64,000 nucleotides of DNA from assembly GCF_014201355.1 (NCBI RefSeq), contig NZ_JACHEG010000002.1, forward strand, positions 1,178,001-1,242,000, written 5' to 3'. A program made the translations under genes and the position numbers. This stretch comes from Aliirhizobium wenxiniae. Lineage in GTDB: Bacteria > Pseudomonadota > Alphaproteobacteria > Rhizobiales > Rhizobiaceae. How positions within the stretch are numbered: the stretch's first letter is position 1; the number at the start of each line of letters is the position of its first letter. The notes beneath the pieces were generated by a model. That model saw nothing but the letters and a program-made list of their open reading frames with translations. It made no database searches and was not told the DNA's origin. This document shows, in pieces, positions 54,998 to 63,027 of this stretch.

Positions 54998-56206
54998 ATG
55001 GAACTCTCCGGCAAGCGTATTCTCCTCATCATCTCGGGCGGCATCGCGGCCTATAAGAGCCTCGACCTGATCCGCCGGCTGCGTGAGCGCGGCGCGGAGG
55101 TGCGGCCGCTGATGACGAAATCGGCGCAGGAATTCGTCACCCCGCTTGCCGTCGGCGCGCTCTCTTCAGGCCATGTCTATACGGAACTCTTTTCGCGCGA
55201 AGACGAGCAGGATGTCGGACACATCAGGCTGGCGCGCGATTGCGATCTCGTGCTGGTGGCACCCGCTACGGCAAACCTGATGGCGAAGATGGCGCATGGG
55301 CTGGCCGACGATCTGGCGAGCACCGTTCTGCTTGCCACTGACCGGCCGGTTCTCGTCGCGCCGGCCATGAACCCGAAAATGTGGGATGCGGCACCGACGC
55401 GCCGCAATGTCGAGGTTCTCAAGCGAGACGGCATTTCCTTCATCGGCCCGATGGCCGGCGAAATGGCGGAAAGCAACGAGGCAGGCATCGGCCGCATGGC
55501 CGAACCACTGCAGATCTCAGCCGCGGTGATCGACTTGCTCAATGCGGGCGCAAAGCCGCTTGAAGGCCGAACCGCGATCGTTACCTCCGGCCCGACCCAT
55601 GAACCGATCGACCCTGTTCGCTACATCGCAAACCGGTCTTCCGGGCGTCAGGGGCATGCAATTGCCGCAGCGCTGGCAAAGCTCGGCGCCAAGGTTACGC
55701 TGGTTTCCGGTCCGGTGACGATCCCCGATCCGGCCGGCGTGACCACCGTTCATGTCGAGACCGCGAGCGAAATGCTGGAGGCTGTGACCGCGCAACTCCC
55801 CACCGATATCGCAGTAATGGTGGCAGCCGTTGCCGACTGGCGCGTGGTGTCATCCGCCGATCAGAAGATCAAGAAGCAGCCAGGAGAGGCCCCTGCCCCG
55901 CTGCAACTGGCGGAGAACCCGGATATCCTGAAAACCGTGGGCCATCATGCCCGACGGCCGAAACTCGTTATCGGCTTTGCGGCCGAGACGCAGAATGTCG
56001 AGGCCAACGGCCGCGCCAAGCTGGAGCGGAAGGGGGCCGACATGATCGTTGCTAACGACGTCTCGCCGGAGACCGGGGTGATGGGCGGCAATAGAAACCG
56101 CGTAAAGATCATTTCCGCCAAGGGCATTGATGAGTGGCCCGATCTCGCAAAGGATGAGGTGGCCGGGCGACTGGCGGCACTGATCGCCTCCAGACTGCCG
56201 AACTGA
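54998..56206 (+). CDS. coaBC: Bifunctional phosphopantothenoylcysteine decarboxylase / phosphopantothenate-cysteine ligase CoaBC
   Basis: Catalyses two steps of coenzyme A synthesis. The 402-residue fusion has an N-terminal flavin decarboxylase domain (ISGGIAAYKSLDLIRRL, His75, PAMNPKMW at 122-129) and a C-terminal ligase domain (TSGPTHEPIDPVRYIANRSS). The E. coli decarboxylase Cys158 region (ACGDIGPGRM) reads AESNEAGIGRM here, with no Cys. The ATG at 54998 has AGGCAAG upstream; an in-frame ATG at 54983 is the alternative. A MmcQ/YjbR gene follows by 16 bases. Confidence 0.95.
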   Translation: MELSGKRILLIISGGIAAYKSLDLIRRLRERGAEVRPLMTKSAQEFVTPLAVGALSSGHVYTELFSREDEQDVGHIRLARDCDLVLVAPATANLMAKMAHGLADDLASTVLLATDRPVLVAPAMNPKMWDAAPTRRNVEVLKRDGISFIGPMAGEMAESNEAGIGRMAEPLQISAAVIDLLNAGAKPLEGRTAIVTSGPTHEPIDPVRYIANRSSGRQGHAIAAALAKLGAKVTLVSGPVTIPDPAGVTTVHVETASEMLEAVTAQLPTDIAVMVAAVADWRVVSSADQKIKKQPGEAPAPLQLAENPDILKTVGHHARRPKLVIGFAAETQNVEANGRAKLERKGADMIVANDVSPETGVMGGNRNRVKIISAKGIDEWPDLAKDEVAGRLAALIASRLPN

Positions 56207-56222
56207 GACAGGAGCCATGACC

Positions 56223-56588
56223 ATGAACCTGTTCACGAAAAAGGGTTTCGATGCCTTCGTGAAGAGATTGCCGGGAACCTCCTTCGTCGACCAATGGGAC
56301 AGCCACGTCGCCAAGGTGGGCGACAAGGTGTTCACCCTTCTCGGCGAAGGCGACGAGGCTCGGATCGTGGTGAAATGTTCGGAGGAAAGTTTTGAAATCC
56401 TGACGGCGCTCGAAGGGGTCGGCCAAGCTCCCTATTTCGCCAAACGCAAATGGGTGGAGATTCGGGCGAGTGCACCGCTTTCAGAGGAGGAAGTCGTGCA
56501 TTACCTCACCCGTTCCTACGATCTGGTGGCTGCCGGACTGACGAAGAAACTGCGGCTGGAGCTTGGGATCACGCTACCCGTGGTATGA
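56223..56588 (+). CDS. MmcQ/YjbR family DNA-binding-like protein
   Basis: A 121-residue single MmcQ/YjbR domain: FVKRLPGTSFVDQWDSHVAKVGDKVFTLL (N-terminal half) and the late SYDLVAAGLTKKLRLELG segment. The fold resembles a CyaY-like DNA-binding domain, but its function is unproven. GGAG at 56211-56214 gives 8-base spacing to the ATG at 56223; the in-frame ATG at 56217 is only 2 bases from it. It follows coaBC closely and is probably co-transcribed. Confidence 0.82.
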   Translation: MNLFTKKGFDAFVKRLPGTSFVDQWDSHVAKVGDKVFTLLGEGDEARIVVKCSEESFEILTALEGVGQAPYFAKRKWVEIRASAPLSEEEVVHYLTRSYDLVAAGLTKKLRLELGITLPVV

Positions 56589-56591
56589 AGA

Positions 56592-57398
56592 TCAGGCGGC
56601 CTCGGCGAGCAGCTTCGGCTGAAACAGCAGCGCCTGCATGCCATCCGGGCAAACCTTGACGGCGCTGCCATCCGGGATTTCCACCCAGGTATCGGCCTCG
56701 TCGTTCAAAGGTTCGGAGACGAGGCAATAACCGCTTTTGGCACCTGCCGGGCCGGCCATAGGTGCTGCATAAAGCGTCGGCGGCTTGTGATCGGTGGCGT
56801 AACGCACGGCATAAAGCTGCTTGCCGTCAGAGAAACAGGCGGTAAAGCGCACGAGCGCCTCGCCGGATTTTTCCATCGATAGCGCCTCGACCGTGGCAAC
56901 GGCCTTTTCCATTGCGCCCAGCGGATCGGCATCGAGGCCCAACTGCAGCGCGAGAAGGAAGATCATTTCGCTATCGGTCGTGCCGGTTCGGGCGCTGAAC
57001 AGATCATCGGAGAGCATGCTTTCCAGGCGGCGGCGAATGCGATCGAAATTGGCGATCTGGCCGTTATGCATGAACGACCAGTGGCCGTGAACGAAGGGAT
57101 GACAGTTGTCGCGCCGGGTTGCGCCCGTTGTTGCCGCGCGGACATGAGCAAGGAAAAGCGATGAGCGGATCTGCCTTGCGAGGCTTCTCAGATTGCAGTC
57201 GGACCAGGCGGGCAGAACGTCGCGATAACGACCCGGCTCAGGCCTGTCGCCATACCAGGCGATGCCGAAACCATCTCCGTTTGTCGCCGTCTTGGCGCGG
57301 GTTGCACAATGGGATTGCTCTATGAGGGAATGGGCAGGTGATGAAACAAGCTCTTCCAGATAAAGCGGTTCGCCTCGATAGGCAGCCCAGCGGCACAT
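56592..57398 (-). CDS. Class II glutamine amidotransferase (YafJ-like)
   Basis: A 268-residue Ntn-type amidotransferase. The mature nucleophile would be Cys2 in MCRWAAYRGEP, which fixes the start at 57396-57398; an upstream in-frame ATG would bury it. RAATTGATRRDNCHPF and SFMHNGQIANFDRIRR complete the glutamine site. No synthase domain is attached, so ammonia use or acceptor is unknown. It is convergent with the MmcQ/YjbR gene, 3 bases apart. Confidence 0.88.
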   Translation of the reverse strand: MCRWAAYRGEPLYLEELVSSPAHSLIEQSHCATRAKTATNGDGFGIAWYGDRPEPGRYRDVLPAWSDCNLRSLARQIRSSLFLAHVRAATTGATRRDNCHPFVHGHWSFMHNGQIANFDRIRRRLESMLSDDLFSARTGTTDSEMIFLLALQLGLDADPLGAMEKAVATVEALSMEKSGEALVRFTACFSDGKQLYAVRYATDHKPPTLYAAPMAGPAGAKSGYCLVSEPLNDEADTWVEIPDGSAVKVCPDGMQALLFQPKLLAEAA

Positions 57399-57666
57399 GG
57401 ATTTTTTAACTCCGATAGAGATCGCGGCCAAACGTGGCGCATTGGGAGGAGGGTCGGGTTATTCGCCTAATGAAAAGTTAAGCTAACAGTATTCGTGACG
57501 GAAATGCGACGGGCGAAACTTCACGTTTTGCAACGCACATTAAGACTGTTGTGTGCCGGCAACGCTTTTCGGCTTACCCGCACGGTACCGTACAGACGGC
57601 CCCATTTGCGGCCATTCCGTGGCATCAAGGGTTGCCGATGTTCCACCTCGGCCTAGATACGACTTC

Positions 57667-58476
57667 ATGTCGCAACAAGCAAAGCCACGTGAAGCCCGGG
57701 ATTCCTCCGGTTTCACACCATCCGGACCAGTGGTTTCGGGTCTTCTCAGAGACTTCGACCGCTGGGCACTGTTTCTTGATATAGACGGGACGCTGATCGA
57801 TCTGGCAGACACGCCTGATGGGATCATCGTTCCACCGGATCTCCCCACCACTCTTCACACGGTCTCTAAAAAATTCGGTGGCGCTCTGGCGCTGGTAACA
57901 GGCCGCGCCCTGCCTTATGCCGACCGGCTTTTCGAACCCTACCGGTTTCCGATCGCGGGCCTTCATGGCGCTGAACGACGGATGTCGGATGGGCTGATAG
58001 AGCGCGTCACCACGACACCGGAATTCGAAGTGGTGAAGGAACGCCTTGCGACAGAGGCCGCAGGACTGGACGGCGTGCTGATCGAGGACAAGGGGGCCGC
58101 AATCGGCGCGCATTACCGGCAGGCACCGCAACTTCAGGCCGAGCTTGAAGCGCTGATGGAACGCGCCGCCATAGATGCAGGCAGCGACTTCATTTTACAG
58201 CGCGGCAAGATGGTGATCGAACTTCGCCCGGCGCAAGCCAGCAAGGGTGAAGCTGTGCGACGCTTCCTCAGCGAACCCTGCTTTGAAGGCCGCTTACCGG
58301 TTGCGATCGGTGACGATCTGACCGACGAAGCCATGTTTGCGACCGCCAATGTGCTTGGCGGCCTGTCGATCAGGATCGGCGAGGCGAGCCTGCCTGACGG
58401 GAAGACCACGCAGGCGGCGATGCTTATCTCTTCCGCGGCCGAGCTGCGCGATATTTTGGCTGGTCTTTCTCGATAA
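57667..58476 (+). CDS. otsB: Trehalose-6-phosphate phosphatase OtsB
   Basis: A 269-residue HAD phosphatase giving trehalose. The catalytic DxD is in FLDIDGTLIDLAD (about residues 36-48), and GDDLTDEAMF is motif IV. The ATG at 57667 begins after an unclear ribosome site; an in-frame GTG at 57553 would add 38 unconserved residues. otsA starts 37 bases downstream. Together they make trehalose for osmotic and desiccation protection. Confidence 0.93.
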   Translation: MSQQAKPREARDSSGFTPSGPVVSGLLRDFDRWALFLDIDGTLIDLADTPDGIIVPPDLPTTLHTVSKKFGGALALVTGRALPYADRLFEPYRFPIAGLHGAERRMSDGLIERVTTTPEFEVVKERLATEAAGLDGVLIEDKGAAIGAHYRQAPQLQAELEALMERAAIDAGSDFILQRGKMVIELRPAQASKGEAVRRFLSEPCFEGRLPVAIGDDLTDEAMFATANVLGGLSIRIGEASLPDGKTTQAAMLISSAAELRDILAGLSR

Positions 58477-58513
58477 TGCGCCGGCTGTACTTCATCATTG
58501 GAAGGAATTTAAT

Positions 58514-59893
58514 TTGAGCCGCCTTGTGGTCGTTTCAAACCGTGTCACCGTTCCCAAAAAGGCTGGCGATGCGCCGGCCGGCGGTCTGGCCGTTGCCCTG
58601 CAGGCGGCGCTCGAAGAGCGCGGTGGCATCTGGATGGGCTGGTCGGGCAATTCCAGCGGGGATCGCGAGCCGGAAAAACTGGATGTCCGCGAGATCGGTA
58701 ACATCACCTATGCGCTGACCGACCTCACCGATACCGATGTCGAGGAATATTACCACGGCTTTGCCAACCGGGTGCTCTGGCCGATCTGCCACTACCGGCT
58801 GGATCTGGCGGAATATGGCCGCAAGGAAATGGCGGGCTATTTTCGCGTCAACCGTTTCTTCGCCCACAAGCTGGCGCCGCTCCTCAAGGAAGACGACATC
58901 ATCTGGGTGCATGACTATCACCTGATCCCGCTGGCGGCCGAATTGCGACAGATGGGCTTCAAGAACAAGATCGGTTTCTTCCTGCACATCCCCTGGCCGC
59001 CGGCAGACGTGCTGTTTGCGATGCCGGTGCATGAGCAGATCATGCGCGGGCTATCGCAATATGACCTCGTCGGCTTTCACACCGATTTCGACCTCGACAA
59101 TTTCGGCGGCGGCCTTGTGCGCGAAGGGATTGGAGAGCGGCTTGAGGGTGGCAAAAAATTCTCCACCTACGGCCGCACCTTCAAGGGCGGCGCTTATCCG
59201 ATCTCCATCGAAACCGAGGCCTTTGCCAAATATGCGGTGAAGGCATCACGCAATGCGATGGTGAAGAAGGCCAAGGAAAGCATCGAAGGCCGCGATCTCA
59301 TCATCGGCGTGGACAGGCTGGATTATTCCAAGGGCATTACCCAGCGTATCGATGCGTTCGAACAGTTCGTGCGGCTGAACCCTGCCTATCAGAACAAGGT
59401 GACCTATCTGCAGGTCACGCCGAAATCCCGCTCCGAGGTTCCGGAATACGAACAGATGCAGCGAACGGTGGCCGAACAGGCCGGACGCGTCAACGGCGCT
59501 CTCGGCCAGGTCGACTGGACCCCAATCCGCTATGTGAACCGGTCCGTGCCGCGACCTCTTCTGGCCGGCCTCTACCGCCTTGCCAAGATCGGGCTCGTCA
59601 CGCCGCTACGCGACGGCATGAACCTCGTCGCCAAGGAATATGTAGCAGCCCAAGACCCGGAAGATCCGGGCGTGCTGGTGCTCTCGCGTTTTGCCGGTGC
59701 TGCCCGCGAGTTGACCGGCGCTTTGCTGGTCAACCCTTACGATATCGAGGGCACGGCACATGCCATCGCCCGCGGCCTCAGCATGTCGCTCGACGAGCGC
59801 AAGCAGCGCTGGGAAAAGATGATGAACCATCTTCTGGAATACGACATCAACCGCTGGTGCGACGATTTTCTCAAGGACCTGACGACGGATTGA
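58514..59893 (+). CDS. otsA: Alpha,alpha-trehalose-6-phosphate synthase OtsA
   Basis: A 459-residue GT20 glycosyltransferase that joins UDP-glucose and glucose-6-phosphate. Motifs are [12 protein letters not shown] (residues 3-14), [22 protein letters not shown] (about residue 260) and [13 protein letters not shown]. The TTG at 58514 is chosen because it begins the family N-terminus and has GAAGGAA upstream; the frame extends into otsB, but that part is unconserved. It is co-transcribed with otsB. Confidence 0.96.
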   Translation: MSRLVVVSNRVTVPKKAGDAPAGGLAVALQAALEERGGIWMGWSGNSSGDREPEKLDVREIGNITYALTDLTDTDVEEYYHGFANRVLWPICHYRLDLAEYGRKEMAGYFRVNRFFAHKLAPLLKEDDIIWVHDYHLIPLAAELRQMGFKNKIGFFLHIPWPPADVLFAMPVHEQIMRGLSQYDLVGFHTDFDLDNFGGGLVREGIGERLEGGKKFSTYGRTFKGGAYPISIETEAFAKYAVKASRNAMVKKAKESIEGRDLIIGVDRLDYSKGITQRIDAFEQFVRLNPAYQNKVTYLQVTPKSRSEVPEYEQMQRTVAEQAGRVNGALGQVDWTPIRYVNRSVPRPLLAGLYRLAKIGLVTPLRDGMNLVAKEYVAAQDPEDPGVLVLSRFAGAARELTGALLVNPYDIEGTAHAIARGLSMSLDERKQRWEKMMNHLLEYDINRWCDDFLKDLTTD

Positions 59894-59971
59894 CGGGCAT
59901 CCGTCCCGCTTGACAGGCGGCCGTACACCGGATTGGTTGGCGGCCACTCAATCTGGCATAGGAGAACCACG

Positions 59972-60181
59972 ATGAAGATCAGCGCACGCAATCGTTTCAA
60001 GGGCAAGGTCGTCGACGTCAAGAAGGGCGCAACAACGGCCCATGTGCGCATCGACCTCGGCAACGGCCTGATCGTCACCTCTTCGATCACCAACGAAGCA
60101 GTAGACGAGCTCGAACTTACCGTCGGTTCCGACGCCTATGCCGTGATCAAGGCTTCGGACGTGATGGTCGCTATCGACTGA
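59972..60181 (+). CDS. Single-domain molybdopterin-binding (Mop/TOBE) protein
   Basis: A 69-residue lone TOBE/Mop domain (KISARNRFKGKVVDVKKG...TSSITNEAVDELEL...SDAYAVIKASDVMVAID). Such small proteins bind molybdate or tungstate as storage or buffering rings, like ModG and Mop. AGGAGAACCACG precedes the ATG. It lies 78 bases after otsA and is followed by a hairpin. No molybdate genes adjoin it, apart from a FecBCD-type transporter 1 kb away whose substrate is unknown. Confidence 0.88.
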   Translation: MKISARNRFKGKVVDVKKGATTAHVRIDLGNGLIVTSSITNEAVDELELTVGSDAYAVIKASDVMVAID

Positions 60182-60190
60182 TCACATTCG

Positions 60191-60213
60191 TGGGGCGGAG
60201 AGATTCCGCCCCA
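60191..60213. terminator. Hairpin between convergent Mop and monooxygenase genes
   Basis: The arms TGGGGCGGA (60191-60199) and TCCGCCCCA (60205-60213) form a perfect 9-base-pair stem, 10 bases after the Mop stop and 26 before the end of the next gene. No strong T-run follows on either strand, so it may act as a bidirectional but weak terminator. Confidence 0.55.
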
Positions 60214-60238
60214 TTCGCCGCCAACAGAATTTCCTCGC

Positions 60239-60526
60239 TCAGTCGTAAACCTTGAGCGTGTGCTGCTTGAGCGGTTCGGCCAGAATTTCCTTGTGAATCT
60301 CGCCAAGCGCCTTGAGATAGGGCTGCGCAAAATGTTCATCCAAGGCTGCCTGATCCCGCCATGTTTCGCGGATGAAGAAGGTGCCGGGTGTATTGATGTC
60401 CTCAAGGACTACAAACTGGATGCAGCCTTCCTCGCGTCGCGTGGGCTCGACGATTGCCAATGTCGCTTCGCGAAGCTGGTCTTCCTTGCCGGGTTTGGCG
60501 CGAAAGGCAAAAATGGCTTCAATCAT
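60239..60526 (-). CDS. Antibiotic biosynthesis monooxygenase (ABM)-family small protein
   Basis: A 95-residue ferredoxin-like ABM domain: MIEAIFAFRAKPGKEDQLRE, then FVVLEDINTPGTFFIRETWRDQAALDEHF and the C-terminal strand. Members such as YgiN act as quinol monooxygenases. AGGAG lies 7 bases before the ATG at 60524-60526, which is preferred over an in-frame start at 60598. Substrate is not known. It stands alone between two hairpins. Confidence 0.85.
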   Translation of the reverse strand: MIEAIFAFRAKPGKEDQLREATLAIVEPTRREEGCIQFVVLEDINTPGTFFIRETWRDQAALDEHFAQPYLKALGEIHKEILAEPLKQHTLKVYD

Positions 60527-60656
60527 GTGATTGCTCCTAAATGCATGAAATAAGGCCCTTCCAAACCGAAGGGTCGGGGCGGTCCGGCATGGGACCATCC
60601 CCGCTTAAAGGGAGCCAAGAACCTTGCTTCATTCAAGAGACGAATGGTTGTAAATA

Positions 60657-60684
60657 CGTCAGGGACGGTGCCTTACGCCTGACG
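60657..60684 (-). terminator. Possible terminator of the transporter-trmO unit
   Basis: The arms CGTCAGG (60657-60663) and CCTGACG (60678-60684) are exact complements around a 14-base loop, only 3 bases after the trmO stop. On the minus strand TATTTAC follows. Stem length is modest, so the call is tentative. Confidence 0.4.
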
Positions 60685-60686
60685 GC

Positions 60687-61220
60687 TCAAGCCTTCTGAC
60701 AATAATGCGCAGTCGGAGCGTTTACGTCAGTCTGGTAGTCACCGGGCTGCGGCGGCGCGATCGGCTTGAACAGGGTGCGATCCGGCTTCAAATCGATCAG
60801 CGGCGTGCTGTCGAGACAATCAAGTCCGCGCACCAGAAGCACATTGCCTTCGACACCTTCCAGCTTGACGATGGAGGTTCCGATCGGGTTCGGCCGGACA
60901 GGCGAGCGCAGCGAAAATGTGCCATGCACTTCGCCATTGCTCGCCGGGCTCTGCAGCACCAGATCCCTGCGCGACTGATGAAGCCAATAGAGAATTTCGA
61001 GCCGCTCGAAGACCTCGACGCCTTTCAGCGCCGCAACCCATGGCTCATAGATCTCGATCCTGCAAAGCGGCCCGTCATGCCGACCCTGGCGAGGCGTTTC
61101 CATGCGGGATGTCCAGGGCGTCGAAATGACACCGATGAAGGTAAGGCCCGCATCAGTCGGCGCTGGCGGCGTCACCGACACCTCGTTCTGACGGATTTCG
61201 TTCTCGCGCACCATTCTCAA
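60687..61220 (-). CDS. trmO: tRNA (N6-threonylcarbamoyladenosine37-N6)-methyltransferase TrmO (TsaA family)
   Basis: A 177-residue TrmO-type protein. The family signature is FSLRSPVRPNPIGTS (about residues 101-115), with IGVISTPW near the N-terminus and ERLEILYWLHQ before it. It methylates t6A37, the product of the TsaB pathway at the other end of the window. Its ATG overlaps the ATPase gene by four bases (ATGA), so it is translationally coupled to an iron-type ABC transporter. The physiological reason for that pairing is unknown. Confidence 0.88.
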   Translation of the reverse strand: MRMVRENEIRQNEVSVTPPAPTDAGLTFIGVISTPWTSRMETPRQGRHDGPLCRIEIYEPWVAALKGVEVFERLEILYWLHQSRRDLVLQSPASNGEVHGTFSLRSPVRPNPIGTSIVKLEGVEGNVLLVRGLDCLDSTPLIDLKPDRTLFKPIAPPQPGDYQTDVNAPTAHYCQKA

Positions 61221-61996
61221 TCTCCTGGTCCAAGACGCGGTGAGCAGACCTTGGAGCTGCCGCCCGGCAGCACGCCCATCACCACCTCGATGTTATAAAG
61301 CTGTTTCACCCGCTCAACCGTCAGAACATCCGCCGGGGCCCCGAGCCCTGCCAGACGTCCCTCGTGCAGCATGGCAACGCGATCGGCGACCATGAAGACA
61401 TGATCGGGATTGTGGGTGGAGAGCACCACCGCCATGCCTTCGCTCGCCAACCGGCGGACATGGCCGAGCACCCGCATCTGGTTGCCGTAGTCCAGACTGG
61501 CTGCGGGTTCATCCATGACCAGCACTTTCGGCTGTTGCGCCAAGGCACGGGCAATGAGTGTCATCTGCCGTTCGCCACCCGAAATTTCGGTATAGGGCCG
61601 GTCCGAAAGATGCGCCATGCCTAGCCTTTCGAGTGCGGCCGATGCCACCTCGCGATCGGTACGGCCAGGTGCGGAAAAGGGCGCTACCTGTGCCGCACGT
61701 CCCATCAGAACGACATCACGCACGGTGAATGGAAACAGGGCGGCATGCGCCTGCGGCACATAGGCGATGCACCTTGCTCGCTCTTTTCGATCGAGTGTTT
61801 CGAGCGGCGCGGTATCGAGAAAAACCTCTCCGCCGAGTGGAGCCAAAAGGCCGAGCATGGTCTTGAACAAGGTCGTCTTGCCGGCACCGTTGGGCCCGAG
61901 CAACGCCAGAACCTCGCCGGGGCGCAAGATCAGGCTGACGCCGCCGCCGACCTGGCGAGTGCCGTAACCGAAGGCGAGATCACGCAGCTCCAGCAT
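61217..61996 (-). CDS. FecE/FepC-type ABC transporter ATP-binding protein
   Basis: A 259-residue ATPase. Walker A is GPNGAGKTT (about residues 36-44), the signature is ISGGERQM (about residues 139-146), Walker B is VLVMDEPAASLD, and the switch His is in STHNPDHV. The ATG at 61994-61996 overlaps the permease stop (TGATG) and begins the family core MLELRDLAFGYG. It powers import with the FecCD permease. Substrate is probably a siderophore, heme, cobalamin or metal complex. trmO overlaps its end. Confidence 0.92.
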   Translation of the reverse strand: MLELRDLAFGYGTRQVGGGVSLILRPGEVLALLGPNGAGKTTLFKTMLGLLAPLGGEVFLDTAPLETLDRKERARCIAYVPQAHAALFPFTVRDVVLMGRAAQVAPFSAPGRTDREVASAALERLGMAHLSDRPYTEISGGERQMTLIARALAQQPKVLVMDEPAASLDYGNQMRVLGHVRRLASEGMAVVLSTHNPDHVFMVADRVAMLHEGRLAGLGAPADVLTVERVKQLYNIEVVMGVLPGGSSKVCSPRLGPGD

Positions 61997-63027
61997 CAGG
62001 ACCAGCCTCTCTTGCCGGATGCGAGCAGCCAGAGGAAGAACGGCGCTCCGACGACGGCGGTCAGGATACCGAGCGGGATTTCGGCCAGCGCCACGCTGCG
62101 CGCCAGGGTGTCGACGACCAGCATGTAGCCGCCGCCAAGCAAAAGCGCGGCGGGCAGAAGCCGGCGGAAGTCCGGGCCGACCAGCAATCGCGCGACATGC
62201 GGGATCACCAGACCAACCCATCCGACGATACCGGCAATCGACACGGAGGCGGCCGTGATCAGCGTTGCACCGAAAATCAGCGCCAGACGCATCAGTCTGG
62301 TATCGACACCCAGCGTCTGAGCCTCTTCATCGCCCAGTGTCATGACATTCATGCGCCAGCGCAGAGCCACAAGCGGCAGAAGACCGATGACCATGGCCGG
62401 CAGGATGGAGCCGACATCAGCGCGGGTAACGGCCGTGAGGCTGCCAAGCAGCCAATAGGTGATGGCCGGCAGCTGGTCATAGGGATCGGCAAGGATCTTG
62501 ACCAGTGAGATACCCGCGCCGACGATGGCACCGATCGCGACGCCGGCCAGGACCAGCGTCAGCACAGGGTCACGGCCGCGCACGGCGGCTCCCACGCCGT
62601 AAACGGCTGCGACGGCCAGCAGCCCGCCGAAAAAGCTCATGAGCTGGATGACAGGCACCGGCATTTTCAGGAAGATGGCGAGCACTGCGCCGAGACTGGC
62701 ACCTGCAGACACGCCGAGAATATCCGGAGAAACGAGCGGATTGCGAAACAGGCCCTGATAGGTGGCACCGGCCGCAGCCAATGCCGCACCGATCAGTAGG
62801 CCCGCAATCACCCGCGGCAGACGGACATTCCAGATCACCGTCTGCTGGATCGGATCGACATCCGGCTGACCACCGGTCAAACCGGCAAAGAGAACGCGCA
62901 GGATAGCCGAGGGTGGCACCGAATATTTGCCGATCGCCATCGAGGCCATCGCCAGCACGGTTACACCAAGGATGCCGAAGACGACCAGCTTCCGGTTTCC
63001 GCGATCAGGATCTTGCGCGCTGTTCAT
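61996..63027 (-). CDS. FecCD-family ABC transporter permease
   Basis: A 343-residue polytopic permease with about ten hydrophobic helices. Conserved parts are RLPRVIAGLLIGAALAAAGATYQG (shown in part: RLPRVIAGLLIG), GNPLVSPDILGVSAGA-like NPLVSPDILGVSAGASLG, and GWVGLVIPHVARLLVG near the end. It forms the membrane channel for the binding protein and the ATPase. Starts of both neighbours overlap its ends by a few bases, so the three are one translational unit. Confidence 0.93.
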   Translation of the reverse strand: MNSAQDPDRGNRKLVVFGILGVTVLAMASMAIGKYSVPPSAILRVLFAGLTGGQPDVDPIQQTVIWNVRLPRVIAGLLIGAALAAAGATYQGLFRNPLVSPDILGVSAGASLGAVLAIFLKMPVPVIQLMSFFGGLLAVAAVYGVGAAVRGRDPVLTLVLAGVAIGAIVGAGISLVKILADPYDQLPAITYWLLGSLTAVTRADVGSILPAMVIGLLPLVALRWRMNVMTLGDEEAQTLGVDTRLMRLALIFGATLITAASVSIAGIVGWVGLVIPHVARLLVGPDFRRLLPAALLLGGGYMLVVDTLARSVALAEIPLGILTAVVGAPFFLWLLASGKRGWS

